Shown here in pieces: positions 47,443-59,967 of a stretch of 64,000 bases of DNA. A program made the translations under genes and the position numbers. Below the pieces are notes generated by a model. The model did not search any database, was not told the DNA's origin, and was given only the letters and a program-made list of their open reading frames with translations. The first letter of the stretch is position 1. The number at the start of each line of letters is the position of its first letter. The stretch lies in assembly GCA_963854835.1 (NCBI GenBank), contig OY978525.1, forward strand, positions 17,392,309 to 17,456,308, in the 5' to 3' direction. This DNA comes from Megamerina dolium (taxonomy: Eukaryota; Arthropoda; Insecta; Diptera; Megamerinidae).

Positions 47443-47612
47443 GTGGCATTTATAAGCCTTGAAGGCTCTTCGACTGAACTTTTCTCCTCCAGTACTGTTG
47501 TGGATGTTGAATTTTGGACAGTATTAGAATGGACTTACTTATATTAGCTGAACAGCAGAGATTTCTGAGATTCGTCATAGAATTCCTTTAGGAGCTTTTC
47601 CATGGCAAATTG
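47443..47612 (-). repeat. tRNA-derived SINE, 3' half
   Basis: Minus orientation. The 3' end GGCTTATAAATGCCACATA, GGAGGAGAAAAGTTCAGTCG and CTGTCCAAAATTCAACATCC match the copies at 28 and 31.7 kb. The sequence extends back only to TTTGCCATGGAAAAGCTCC, so the tRNA-like head is missing. Confidence 0.8.
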
Positions 47613-48688
47613 CTTTTTGTTTTTTCATTAGCTTGGGTACTAGAAATTTGTCTGTAACTAACGAAATTATTCAATATTATCGAAGTTATGATTTTCAGTA
47701 TTATTTGACTCTCTATATATTACTATTTTGTATGAAATAATTAGAAAATATTATAAATATATTTGTCCACGAGATCCAAAAGTCTCCATATTATATAATA
47801 ATTCAGTAGTCGTATAAAATATCCTTGATTTATTTTATTATCACTCGTCTTTTGTTTTAATATTTTACTACATTGTGTTTCCCTTGATACTCCCTTACCA
47901 AGGCAACTTCTTATAGCGTGTCCACCTACGTTATGTCCTTGGTAATTATATCATGTCGTGCAGTAGGCCAGAACTGTGACAGTCGCCTATGTTATGTATA
48001 ATCCAATAGCCTTTTCAACTGTTACTTGCATGTTTGCTATTTGGATTATGGGCGTTTTTCATTTCGTTGGTCGTTATGGTCTTTATCATATGTTGAGTCC
48101 AATGAGCGATTAAAATATTTTTGACCACCTTGCACTTAAAAATACATAAATAAATAAAATAGCAATACTTATAACAACAAGCATAATGAATGCAAATAAC
48201 AAATGCTAATTAAAAATTAACCGTCTTTATTCGCTTACCTGGTAATTAAATATATTCAGTCGTTTACATATATTCGTACGTATGGATTTGTGTACGTGCC
48301 ATGTATCGGCTAGGTATGTGTTTGTGATTATTATTGTTATTGTGATTGTTGTATTGTCAATTAACACATTTTATAGCAGTGAAAACAAGTGGCAATTAAT
48401 ATAAAATTACCATCCTTCTTAATGTTTAAATGCATGAATATATCCAGACCAATACATGAATATCATTATGTATCGTGGGTGGCGGTATATGAATATTGTT
48501 AAAATAGCCTTAACAAGCATGTGTGCAACTATGCTTTTATATGTAATTGTATTGGAAATATACAACGAGTATTCGGCACTTATGGTCATCCATACATGCA
48601 CATATAACTTATGCTTAAGCATTAATTAGTCTGTGGCTTACAAAACGACTTTGGATGTTGTAAATTTTGTTAAATTTGCTTCTCTGCA

Positions 48689-48723
<35 letters not shown>

Positions 48724-49490
48724 ACGAGTACTCGTATGTTTCAATGTGTTATTGTGTACTCATGTTGCCATATACATATGTCGCATCTTTATTGTTATCA
48801 TATCTGGTTGGGAATATCCAACAAAACACATAAAGTTATTAAAAGTTGCCACCACCACGTACTAAATAGTAGTAACCGCAAAATATTGCAATACAATGCC
48901 ACAGGTAATGGAGCTCAATGGAGGCATTATTTGTGGCTATATGTAAATATATGAATATATGAATGTATATGTGTGTATATGATACGCTATCTATGATATG
49001 TATGCATGTGTCTATAATACGAACTATATTTTTCCTGCGAGATGATATGATATAAATGACAATGAGCAGCACGATGTTTAAAAATATCGTCAGTTCTTTC
49101 ATCGATAATTTTCAAAATTAAGGTTCAAGTTACGAGAACCGGAACGATAATCTCAACGGAAGCTAAATTCTTTCGATAGTAAACATTTTTGTTGAAGAAA
49201 TATGTGAAAGTATATGTGGACGCTTAGCCGTTAGTGAATCAGCTTCTTCTAGAAAGTGTCCGTGAAATAGCAATTTGTGCGCAAGATAAAAATACATTTC
49301 TTCAAACTGTGACCACTTGTTGGTAGGAAATTTACAATTCTTTCGCAAGTAACAATAACCAATTGTTCCGAAAAAATTCTTGAAAATTCCTATAATAAAG
49401 TTCAGAGTATAAAGGATATTTTTTTATATGTTCCATTTTCAGATTATATGGTCACAAATTGGTTAGATCTGGTAACGCTATTATCAGTTG
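47613..49490. other. AT-rich noncoding stretch with (TG)n
   Basis: A (GT)n microsatellite of about 30 bp is at 48690-48719. No gene or transposon signature. Confidence 0.45.
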
Positions 49491-49499
49491 TGTTTAGTT

Positions 49500-50110
49500 T
49501 GCTTTGCAATTCCATCACGAATAGACTAAAGCCAAAAAAATGTTTATTACCGTGCGTTATGTCCACTTTACGGTCGATGTAATCGTTCATCTGAGCATCA
49601 AATTCGAGTAACCGTAGATCGATTTCGTACCATGTCTACTCTAAATGATAATATTCGTCCGTAGAATTGCTGCTCTAGAGTGTAGTATTGAGGAGGACCC
49701 AAATGAATCGATTCACCATCACGCGCAGCAATTAGATCTAAGTGCATCCATATTATGGAAAATTTTATGTAAAGGTCTCAGCCTATGAGCTTATATAATT
49801 CTGCTAGAGCAGCAATTAGAGCCGAATACCCACCATTAGCGCTGTACGTTCATGCAATGGGCACAAAACCAACTGGTAGAAAATCTACTATATTATCGCA
49901 ATATTCTGTTCAGTGATGAGGCTCATTTTTGATTTGCTGGGTATGTCAATAAGCAAAATTGAAGCACTTAGAGTGAAGAGAATCCAATAGAGACACAGTT
50001 ACATTTACAAAAACTCACTGTTTGATGTGATTTATGCATCAATGGAATCGTTGGGCCTTACTTCTATAAATATGAGAACAGCAAGAGCGTTACCTTGGTC
50101 GTCCATAAAG
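49500..50110 (+). pseudogene. Rosa-type (DD41D) transposase remnant, 5' half
   Basis: The plus strand gives YRALCPLYGRCNRSSEHQI and VDRFRTMSTLNDNIRP (49553-49660), a DD41D HTH region. Then come EEDPNESIHHHAQQLDL-like text (49690-49740) and FMQWAQNQLVENLLYYRNIL. FSDEAHF with the first Asp lies near 49910-49930, followed by GYVNKQN, WSEENPIET and GIVGPYF. The second and third acidic blocks are missing. Stops are frequent. Its wording differs clearly from the 2 kb and 62 kb copies, so it belongs to a separate lineage. Confidence 0.8.
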
Positions 50111-50159
50111 TTATATTGATTTGAAAATGATGAAATGAGTGAAATAAAGAAGCAATAAG

Positions 50160-51130
50160 CCATGTGATGCTTTTTCACTATAAAAAAGGCACTAGCGGTG
50201 CCAAAACATGCAAAAATACCCAGAAGTGGTTTGCTAGATTCCATTTCGGAAATTTCGTTGTCAAAGTGCCGGTCATCCAGTCTTTGAATAAGTCGATGAA
50301 ATTTTGCAACAGATGGTGCAAGACCATGCATACTGCTGCATACTGTCAGGAAACATCAACCACATGACCGTTTGGAATCATTGAAAAGAAAACAGGCTGC
50401 TCAAAGTCACTAAGAAATATAATTGACCAAATTACCATCAGCGAAACGCTACTGAAACGAAACGAAATCGAACCATTTCTGAAGTGAATTATTACAGATG
50501 TTGAAAAATCTATTCAATACAATGAATTCAATTCAATACAATGCAAGAGATCTTGGTTAAAGGCTGGTGACCCTCCACAATCAATTTCAAAGCCTGGATT
50601 GACGGAAAACAAGGTTATGTTAAGTTTTTTTTTTGGCATTGTCCATTATGAGCTCTTGCAACCTATCAAAATGGTCAATTCGGTCCTCTAATGTACACAA
50701 CTCAACCGTTTGAACGAAGCAATCAAAAAAAAGCAAGCGACCAGAATTGGCCAACAGAAAAGGAGTTGTATTCCATCATAACAATTCCAAGCCACACATA
50801 TTTTCTATGACACGCTAAAAATTTACTGCATTTGTATGGGTTGTTTTGATGCAGCCACCGTATAGGCTGGAAGTTGAACCGTGTGCCTATTATTTACTTC
50901 GGTCTCTGCAAAACTCACTTCGCTAAGGCTTTCGTCGATAAACCACAAAAGTTCTGCACTGATGCAGAACTTTTGCGGCGGGGACTTTTTATGCCGAGTA
51001 TATACCGAGAAACTAAAAGCTTTTCAATTTCGCGCACCAAGTTTGTAGACATACATTCGAAAACAAAGTTTTGAAATGGCGGAAGGCTCTTAGATCTCAT
51101 CCAATTTCGCCAATTCAAGAAGTCATCGGT
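50160..51130 (+). pseudogene. Heavily mutated mariner transposase
   Basis: Frames from 50164 read MLFHYKKGTSGAKTCKN and QKWFARFHFGNF (HTH). LLKRNEIEPFLK follows at 50447, then ITDVEKSIQYN where the first Asp of GDEKW is disrupted. Next are KRSWLKAGDPPQSISKPGLT, IVHYELLQP and LNEAIKKK. The second catalytic block reads HHNNSKPH (Asp to Asn), and the third reads VEPCAYYL where APCDY is expected (Asp to Ala). All three catalytic acids are therefore lost. It lies directly after the rosa remnant. Confidence 0.75.
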
Positions 51131-53210
51131 CCGTTGGTGAGAATTTATTTTATATATATCTATTTTCAGTATCTTTGAGTTTTTTTATTTACTCTGCGAT
51201 GTAGCTCAAAAGACTTATTTCGAAGACGATTTTCCAGTTTTCCTCTAAATTATTATTTGTCTACTAAGAATACGTTTTTTGGACTTTGGACACATTTTTT
51301 CGGAAACAAATAAAAATCGTTAGTTTGCATTAGAGGATGACAGTTTCTATTCCTCTTATTTTGAATCAATCCAAAAGTCATTCGAAACCATTCATGCGTG
51401 TGGATAAAACCAAAGACCAAAACAAGAAGAGCAAAAATATAACCATCTAAATTTAGAAAAATGGAGAATATTGAACAAAAGAATTAACAATTATATAAAT
51501 GTCAGTTTTCAAACTCAATTTACTGTTAGTTGCATCACTTTTTCTCCAAGCTGTCAGTTACGAGTTTGTTACGCTTACACTTTACAATACTAGATACACT
51601 TACAGCTAGGTAAATATATTTATTCCTATGTAAGGACATACTCGTACATATATAGTTCATTTACAATTTTTCAAGTTTTTGTTTCTGTTGCTGTTTTTCG
51701 CCCTTTCACGGTTTGTCAAATTTATTTTTCAATTGTTAGTAAATATATTTGCTTTGATGAAATATTTACACGCTTGTCATTCAAATGAAACATAATAGAA
51801 ATTGTTCATATTATTTATTTGAGAATGTTTGAAACAAAGAAATATATTGGCGTCTTTCATTCTTTACGTGTTTTTTGTCTTCTACTTCAGCCAAATCAAG
51901 TGGTTACATATTGTACAAAAATCATAGAGATCGACCCTTTCAAAGTTTATCAACCTTTTGAATGATGTTGCTGCTGTTGCTGTATCTAAACATTTTTAAC
52001 CTTTGAAACAACTTTTTGTTTTATGCTTTTACTTAATCGACAAGCAAGTGCTTTATTAATTTTTGTTTATAGTACTGTCACTACTGTCAATTATGGCAAT
52101 GATTTCTATGAATTTCCATGAAACAATAGCTTATATCCTTTTATATATTTCAGAAGAATACTTACTTGTTGTCAAGAGTAGCAACCGGTTATTGTTGGTG
52201 GTTGCTAGTATGAGCTGTAACCATTGCAACCATTTTTAGTTTGCAACAATTTTACTGTAACTAACTTCTTACAGATATTGTTTCTTATGGATTTTTTTTT
52301 CTGATAAATTTTGCTTTGTTCTTGTTTTAATTTTAGCTTTGGCAAACTATTTCTTCATCTCATAATTTACGCAGTTTTGCACAATTAACAGGAAAACGGA
52401 AATCAAGTAAGTAAATCAAAAGGAAAAGGAAGCTTTACTGGTTTTTGTGGCATTTGTGTGTATGGGTAGTGATGGTAATGCTGCTTTGTTGTTGCCAGCT
52501 GGCAAAATTAATTTCCTTTGACTTTTTGTATGCCCGACATTCAAGGAGCTATCATTTAGTTTACTCTTTCCGTTTGTAACACTCTTCTTCAAGAGATGAT
52601 AGATATTGAAAAGTATATAGTTTATATTATTGATCCGAACTGATTTAGCTATTTAATAGATAATGGGCGAAATTGGGTGAAAACCGCACTTACCTGCCAT
52701 ACAAACGTATGTTTCTGTAGTATGATTTCACACTTTGTGTATGGAAATATAAAACGATCAAGTTGAAACTTCGTACATATAATTATATTTCCAAATTAAT
52801 ATATAACTTTTAACATCGATGGAATCGAATGAAAATCATCACAATCCCCCATACAAAATTATGTTTTCAAATGTATGTTTTTACATTTTGAACTAGGCTT
52901 TTCGAAAGAATGTCATAGTATAGGGTATCTGTGCTTCGATATAACCGAAGTTAAGTTATTTACTATTTGTTGTGTATTTGTGTTTGTGTTTGTATTTAAA
53001 ATTCTGTTTTAATTAAAGATTTAATATCTGCGTAATTTTTAGCAATTTAATAGATAAAGCAATTTTTTTTGTAGATTATACCGTTTTACTAATTCTTAGG
53101 GAATGGTATAATTGCAAATTCTAAGTGGATCGAACAGTTTGGAATAAGTGAAACAAGAAAACATATTTTTGGCTAAACTCGGTTTTATTTTTCAACATAC
53201 ATTTATTTTA
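51131..53210. other. AT-rich noncoding stretch
   Basis: No coding or repeat family recognised. Confidence 0.45.
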
Positions 53211-53214
53211 AATC

Positions 53215-53803
53215 AATACAGCGAGTACTCGAAAGCTTTCCAAAATAGGACTCCATTTTAGTTATATAAGTTCCTCATTTGAGTAAAATCACTTACTGCT
53301 GAACCATCTTTTCAATTTGGAATCAGGCGAAGGTCGATGGGAGATAGATCAACTGAGTATGGTGCCTAAAGAACTAGTTCGAAGCCGTTTCCAAGCAGTT
53401 TTGCTTGCACAACTAACGACGAATGATCAGGGGCATTGTAATGATGATGAGCAAATGCGGCACTTTTCGAGCGCAGAGCTCCTGTACACCCAAAATGTCA
53501 TGTATTGAATACGCTGCCATACGACATCTTTGTGGACTCAACTCATGTTCACTTTTGAGGCGTTCAACATAATATTATGGATTTTTCTACATTCCTTGGT
53601 GTACTGACGTATTTTGAGCGTTCAGATCATTCAGCGTCATCGGTGCTTGTACGGCCACAACGGAAATCAGAAAACCACTTTTGAATCCTCTTCATCTACG
53701 AAGAGTCCATATAATACTTATTAAGCTTGGCTTTGATTTTGGTTAATGTTCTCTTTGGTAATTAGTAGTGTTTAATCAAAACACGTTTCTCAGACTTTTG
53801 CAT
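53215..53803 (-). pseudogene. Internally deleted mariner transposase
   Basis: The minus strand from an ATG at 53803 reads MQKSEKRVLIKHY and then a stop. It continues IKAKLNKYYMDSS, KWFSDFRCGRTSTDDAE and VSTPRNVEKIHNIML. A long deletion removes the first Asp region. The remainder gives HHYNAPDHSSLVVQAKLL (the HHDNAP block with Asp to Tyr), then APYSVDLSPIDLRLIPN (third Asp kept as PIDL) and KRWFSSK. Several stops are visible. It is irritans-like by the EKIHxxxLN wording. Confidence 0.8.
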
Positions 53804-53927
53804 AAAAAAACCACGGAGATTTGTTTTATTCCTACTGGTGTAACTTGTAAATGCTTAAAGAAAAGTAGCTGAAATTAGAAAGACATTAGGCAGTCGTCTA
53901 ATGGAGCTTTTTATGAATGGTTCACAT

Positions 53928-53957
53928 TACTGCATAATAAGGCCCTATTATGCAGTA
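53928..53957. repeat. Perfect 12-bp inverted repeat (hairpin)
   Basis: TACTGCATAATA and TATTATGCAGTA flank a 6-nt loop AGGCCC, giving an uninterrupted stem. No following T run, so not a terminator. Its role is unknown. Confidence 0.7.
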
Positions 53958-53969
53958 TTATATAATTGA

Positions 53970-55150
53970 TCCATTTAATATTTATAGGATACTAACGAAC
54001 TCGAAGAGCCTGATTGAGAAACCATTCTCAAGTTTATTTCTCGTTCTTCGCGTTACGTCTTATTACCAAACTTCCTTCAATAAGTTCTCCTGCTATTGAA
54101 AATTGTTTGGTGGTTGATAGAGCCCGGCAATGCCGAGATCAGGACCATAACTTCAGAGCACACCCTGCAGCAGATAACCATTCTACGGCTTTCACAGTGT
54201 CAATGCTGTAAACGCCGAAACTGAACATTGCGATTCTAGGCGTAACTGTCCATAAAGACTACCACCTAATCCAGGATGTTATGGGTTTCCGGTCTATTCA
54301 ATTAAATTTTTGCAGCTAGGAGGAAACCAATTTTGTATTCGAATGCCGAGTCCATCCTCGGGTTCTTTTTTGGCCCAAACAACTTCAATTAGTGGCATAG
54401 CAAGAACCTAAACCTGAATAACACCCCGCAGGAGAGTTTCGGCAACCCTCAGTGTGGTACGCAAAAAGGAATTCGGATGTTTAGTCACGTATGTCAGTGA
54501 TGAGCATACCTCTTTTGCTAAAAACTATAAAGGGTACACAGTGACTAGTTCTGAGGACACAATCCCCAATACTATTAAAATATATAACAAGCACTTCTCG
54601 GCTCAACGGAAAACAGTGGCTACTCAAAACACCGAACTATCGGACATATCGAATGAGGCGATTCTTTGGCAGATTCATGTCGACACTGGGGCAAGCACCT
54701 TCATCCGAATTGTCCGAAAAACAGAAGCAGTGTCTCGATTGGGCTAGGAAACTATTAGCCACGGACTAAACAAACAGTTCTACCTATACACCGAAGCGGC
54801 AAATGTCTTCTGATGAACATAGAAGAGATGCTAATGGATCCAGGATACATAACATTTCTCTTAGACAGATTTTCAATGAGTTTATCAAGGTAATTTTGTC
54901 AAAGCTAATTTTAAGTTGACCCAGCGGCGGTGGGACTAGTACTATATTATGGGCCATACCAGGGAAAGTAATTAGCACCTCAATCGGCGATTATATTAAT
55001 ATCAATTTCAGTACAGTCCCGCAATGGTACGAGGCATACAACTACACATAATAGCAATACGATTTCATACCACTCACACATTCGAGGCAGAATGTACTGG
55101 AAGTATGGGAACATCCCTTTCAATGGGAGTGGTAACAGGAGTGTTTTGTG
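53970..55150. other. Unassigned, somewhat GC-richer stretch
   Basis: The interval 54100-55100 has codon-like, less AT-rich text with open frames (54014-54211, 54454-54747), but I recognise no domain. Since an RNase H LINE tail follows, this could be an eroded upstream part of the same or another retroelement. I cannot show that. Confidence 0.3.
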
Positions 55151-55159
55151 GCTAACTGC

Positions 55160-55625
55160 AGTATTTTTCAATCAGATGCGTTGCCAATTCATGAAGTAAT
55201 GAAGTGGCTTTAACATTATATCATATGTATCTGGGTATTGGTATTTTTACTGAGCAGCAATAAAATCCCTAGAATCAGTTTACCTAAATTCATTAGTAGC
55301 CCGTAACTACAGAATATACTTTAACGTGGTATCGGTGCAATTTAATATCCACCTAATATGGGTCCCACGACAGAGGGGTGTACCAGGATGTGGTATTACG
55401 GCCAGGATAGCAAAGAAGGGTACGACGTTGCGAACTCTTTTCGGCAAGGAGAGTGTTGGCAGCGACATGCAAGTTGCTTCTAGTCTCGGAAGTAATACAG
55501 AAAATCAGTGCCAAATGGGAGTAAGAACACGCGTATGTAACTACCCGATCAATCTGAACAGTACTGGACATAAAATGAACAAAATATATACTAGCGCATT
55601 ACCGCTTGTTTACCGAAAGTGAACC
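55160..55625 (+). pseudogene. RNase H region of a non-LTR retrotransposon
   Basis: The plus strand reads IFQSDALPIHEVMKWL near 55170-55210 and AIKSLESVYLNSLVARN at 55260-55310. VSVQFNIHLIWVPRQRGVPG (55329-55390) and AKKGTTL follow, corresponding to the WVPGHxGxxGNxxADxLAxKGT RNase H block. The His and the final Asp of that block are lost (PRQRG, GCGITARIA). Later HACVTTRSI and RTKYILALPRL-like text extends to the stop at 55619. It is related in type to the 19.5-20.8 kb remnant but more eroded. RT and endonuclease are absent. Confidence 0.65.
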
Positions 55626-55648
55626 ATCTCAACCTAACCTAACCTTAC
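55626..55648. repeat. Short (CCTAA)n run
   Basis: CTCAACCTAACCTAACCTTA directly follows the RNase H remnant. The unit equals the complement of TTAGG, the ancestral insect telomere repeat; flies have lost that telomere type, so a retroelement tail or simple repeat is likelier. Confidence 0.6.
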
Positions 55649-57415
55649 AGGGTTAGTATCCCCAGTGGAGACTAGCCTTTGCTGCTTGGTAAATTTTTAA
55701 TCCCATTAATTGCATTTTTTTACTGACGAATCGGCGGTGTAGTAGGCTACTTGAGCACTTCATTGGGACCATCAATCACATTGGACTCAACATCCATTGG
55801 ATCTTTGATTATATTAGCTTGATGTTGTATTTTACTATCATATTTGGGTATCTCATACATTTTTTCACTATTGCTAGATATTATATGTTTAAGGTGCCCA
55901 TATGAATTAATTAATTTAAATTCTGATTTTAATAACTTGCATTTATTTTAATGATATTCTAGTGCAATTAACATGATGTATACGAGTATATGCAGCAGAA
56001 ATGCTAACACTTGACGTGTTGCAACACTTACAAGTTTGTGGTATAACGAATATATGCCATTCCATGAGTGTATGTATGTACTCCACTAAGAGTTATGAGA
56101 GCAATTTTCATATTTTTCACGTTATGCTACTTAAACAGTCTACACCTAAGCAATTAACCCTTTTTTTATTATTTTACTATTTTTTTTCTCCTTTTCTAAT
56201 GAGTTAATTTTTATTTTATACAGGTGCATACATACGCAATTGCGTGTGAGTATATGTGTGCATATGTGTGAAAATGTCATGTACTCATATATATATATAT
56301 AAATTTCATATAAAGATAGCTTGCAAAATGTTCAAGTATCTGAATACTAATGTGTGAAAAACATTTATATGTATATGTAGAAGAACTTTCATTTCGTTAG
56401 TATGGATATAAGAGCGATAGGGAAAGATAGAGAGTGTGTGAGAGAGAGAGAGAGAGAGTGAGAGAAATAGCGTCATTAGAAATAGTAATGTGATTAAAAA
56501 TTTGTTGCGATTGCAATTTTCAAATGGTAGATGCAACCGAAGCGCATCAACTCATAGAATGTTCTATGAGTTAGCAAATATGTATATAGGATATTCGCGT
56601 CTGTTTACTTGAGGGATGAACATGGACATTATCAAATAAACATATAATATGAACCTATGCATAAATCTACTATAAGGCATAGCACGTTCATATGATGTAC
56701 ATTCAAACTTTTGTGGGTAAATCAAAAACAGCGACAGCAACAGCATGCAGCAGTATCATTAGCGATACACAACACTGTAAACTTTTTAATTACTTCATAA
56801 GCTTCATATATAAACTTGACCCAATTTTTATACAGCCACATATGTTGTATATACAAGTGCAATACAAAACACTGTGTCAGTATGTTAGATATGAACTGCA
56901 ATAATGTCTGCTAGATCCACATGTACCTGCAATATGTATATAAACATGTTGCTGCATATATGCGTACCGTATTTTGTCATTATGAGGTACATTTGCTAAA
57001 GTTGAACAACATCTGTGTGCGCATGTATCCGTGGATATGTTGAAAATTGTGCCAAAAGTACATACTACTATGGTGGAAAATGGTCGTAAATTTAAATTAT
57101 GCGATAACACTTTATTTAATATACATACGAGTTGGTTGAGCTTTGTGTTGGCTTTTTAAAAAGGTAATAACTGACTGAGTGTTGGAAATAAATGCGACAG
57201 CAGTGGTACATAGCTAAATAAGTTGAATATTGCAATAAAGTGCAAACATGTACTAGTAAGTTACACTCTATTGATGGAACTAATGTCATTATTAGAGCTC
57301 ATTCGACTTCTCTCTCGATGATTCTGAGAGCTGTTTCTCGAGCTATGCCGACGAGAGAGAAAATACTTTTTGTATCGGTATAAAACAATGGTATGGTACC
57401 GGTATGGATCTACCA
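55649..57415. other. AT-rich noncoding stretch with microsatellites
   Basis: (TA)n occurs at 56287-56300 and (AG)n at 56440-56465. Open frames on both strands have no domains. Confidence 0.45.
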
Positions 57416-57419
57416 CTGC

Positions 57420-57760
57420 ATTTCAGAGTCAAATCAGCAGTCAGCTAAGTGGACAGCAGGTGGAGAAATTCGCCCAAAGTGACCAAAAACGCAACCGGCA
57501 ATGCTGGCAAGATTATGGAGTCCGTATTTTGGGATGCGTATGGAACTCTGTTCATCGACTACCTTGAAGAAGGGATTTCCTTCAAAAAACGACCCCATGT
57601 GAAGAAGGAAAATAGGCCTTTTCACCGAGATAATACACTATTCAAGTGCATTGTCATTGACTATCATGGCCAAATTGCACGAATTACTATTCGACTACTT
57701 TTATCAAAAGATCATGGAAAAGAAAAATGTTTCCAACTGTTTAAAGCTTACTAAAAGGAA
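57420..57760 (+). pseudogene. Irritans-like mariner transposase fragment
   Basis: The plus strand reads ESNQQSAKWTAGGEIRPK (57425-57480), then VFWDAYGTLFIDYLEEGIS at 57520-57580. It jumps to KKRPHVKKE and FHRDNTLFKC (second Asp, around 57625-57640), followed by AKLHEL in another frame. About 20 residues between FIDYLE and KKRPH are missing. The first- and third-Asp regions are absent or unreadable. Confidence 0.75.
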
Positions 57761-57769
57761 CAACAACAA

Positions 57770-59215
57770 ATTGGAATAAATAACAAATAATAAATTTGGA
57801 TTTTTCTAAAATATTTCTTTGTTCAAATGAATTCAATTCAATTCAATGTCGCCAAAAGTAATCATAACCAAAAGTAATCTGGAAGACATTAAAAATTAAT
57901 TTTAATAATGAAAAGTGAAGCAACATAGCACATAGCAGCATATAGCATTCAAATAAGACTAAGAGTACTAAGCATGTTTTTATAGATTTCTAAAATCTCA
58001 AAGCATTTAGAAAATGAAATTCGAAAAAAGCCACAAGAGAACAACAATTAAATAAACATTAACACCATCAGTACGGCATATGCACCTAACATTGCCTCCA
58101 TAACCACCTTGATAACTTTGTTTTGTCATTTACAAAGTTTTGTTGCTATTGTTGTTGTATTTTTAATTCATTTTCACTTAATGGTAAAATTATTGGTCGC
58201 TATGCTACCATAAAGCGTTCGCTATAAACACCAACTCATGACATCGATACCGACATGACGACCAACTGACACCGGCAACGGTATAATGTACAAATATCGT
58301 TATCATCAAAAACAATCATCCTGATTATCATTATCATTATTATAATTATCATAGTTGTCTATTGAAAAACCAATATCGCCACATCTTACTAAAAAGTATC
58401 ACAATATAATCAACAATGGTTGATGTCGTTGCTGTTCGGTTTTGTTGTCTACAACAATAAGTATGAACATCATATAACATTTTCATCATCATTATCATTG
58501 CCATCATCATTACCATCATCATCATCATCATCATTATCACATCATGAGCAATAGCAATAGAAACAGCAGTATCACCCCCCATCAGCAGCATCACAATCAT
58601 TATATCAAAGACTAGTATGAAAACAACAACAACAACAATAAGAACAACAAGAACAATATTAGCGACGCGACGCGTCAATTGTTTAAAAACACTTTGCACA
58701 CAACACCATACACAAGAGCAATACTACATATAAGCAACTGTTTACAATTGTTTACGCTCCCGCAGGGTTGGCTACCACCACGACCACAACCATTATTTGA
58801 TGCTCTGTACGCGCGCCATTATCAGCGTCAAAATAAACGAAACAACACTTTTTTAATAGAAAATTTGACAGCCATGAAATGATTTTTAGTGTGCGATGAA
58901 TAAGAAGAATGAGAACAAAAAACGAAGCTATTTTGTTGTTGTTGTTTTTGTTATTCGGTTGTCATTGTTAAGGAGCCGCCAAGGCAAGGAGTATACATAC
59001 ACTCACAGATGCATGTACTTTCTCAAAAAGTTTTTAAAATCGAAATTTGTACAAGCAGAATTTTATTTTACACTTTTTTCCCAAGCAACATATAACGTCT
59101 ATTGTAAAAGAGTATGCAAATTAGGATGATCCTTAGGCATTTGCAAAAATCCTCTTTTGAACCATCTCTATGGGTGCCTATTAGTAATAACTGCCCTAAT
59201 TCCCAAACACCGGAC
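57770..59215. other. Noncoding stretch with (CAT)n
   Basis: A (CAT/TCA)n-rich run spans 58483-58544. It generates a spurious Met-rich minus-strand frame. (CAA)n is at 58624-58640. No gene seen. Confidence 0.45.
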
Positions 59216-59218
59216 TTA

Positions 59219-59967
59219 ACTGTTATACGACACATGCCGAGAGTCAGCCTGATTGTGGGGCCCAGTAAAAATAGCCCACTCGCTAATGGTCTATTCGGAT
59301 ACCGGGCGCCCTCCGGCCTTATCAGCATATAAAGGATCTATGCGAAGGCAAACAAAATTAAAAACATCAAACAAACCTATGGAGGCCCAATCTCTTGAAA
59401 ATTTGTGATTGTGTGGAGGCAGCTAAACCTACACACAATCTGCTAAATACATTCAAGTTGATATAGTCGGTTGGGCAAAAGCCTGCCTAAAGTAAAGTTA
59501 GCTACAAATTATTTGCTGTCAGCAACAGCAGGACTAAAATTTCAAGCATCAACACATGGCGGCGTCATGACTGCCGAAAGTAGAAGAACTTCCAACAACG
59601 TCAAACAAGGCAATAAACCAGGCAGTGGACATAAAGAATGCAATGAATTCAAAATTCCGCTTTCAGAGGGTTTTACGTGAAACGATAAACAATGTCGCAG
59701 AGGAAAACACGACTACCGGATATCACAGTAAGGAGCATGAAGACAGACCGAACTCGAGAGCCAGGCACCGGGCGCCTGACCTTAAGCAACATAAACAATA
59801 TAATCATTAACTTTGGATTTCGTTGCGCACAGAAGGTTGGAAGACTTATAAGCAAATTAAAATATTTTAAAAATTGCTTAGTTGAGGTTTCTCGAAATAT
59901 CGAAGTACAGCTAGATCAATTATGTTTCATAAGAGGCTAGTCATTTAGTCGGTTAATAATTTAACAA
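59219..59967 (+). mobile_element. Possible solo LTR or LTR plus leader
   Basis: The segment is less AT-rich than its neighbours. It begins TGTTATACGACACATG and has a TATA-like CATATAAAGG at 59328. It ends TTAACA at about 59967, followed by AGAAATTGGTGAGCCATCCG, which has the look of an LTR retrotransposon primer-binding/leader region. No matching second LTR and no gag or pol was found in the window. The call is tentative. Confidence 0.3.

Noticed and set aside
55626..55648. Telomeric TTAGG array
   Set aside because: Only about three units, and flies lack TTAGG telomeres; more likely a retroelement tail or simple repeat.
58349..58699. 116-codon minus-strand frame rich in Met/Ile/Val
   Set aside because: Produced by a (CAT)n microsatellite read on the opposite strand; no domain or codon bias.
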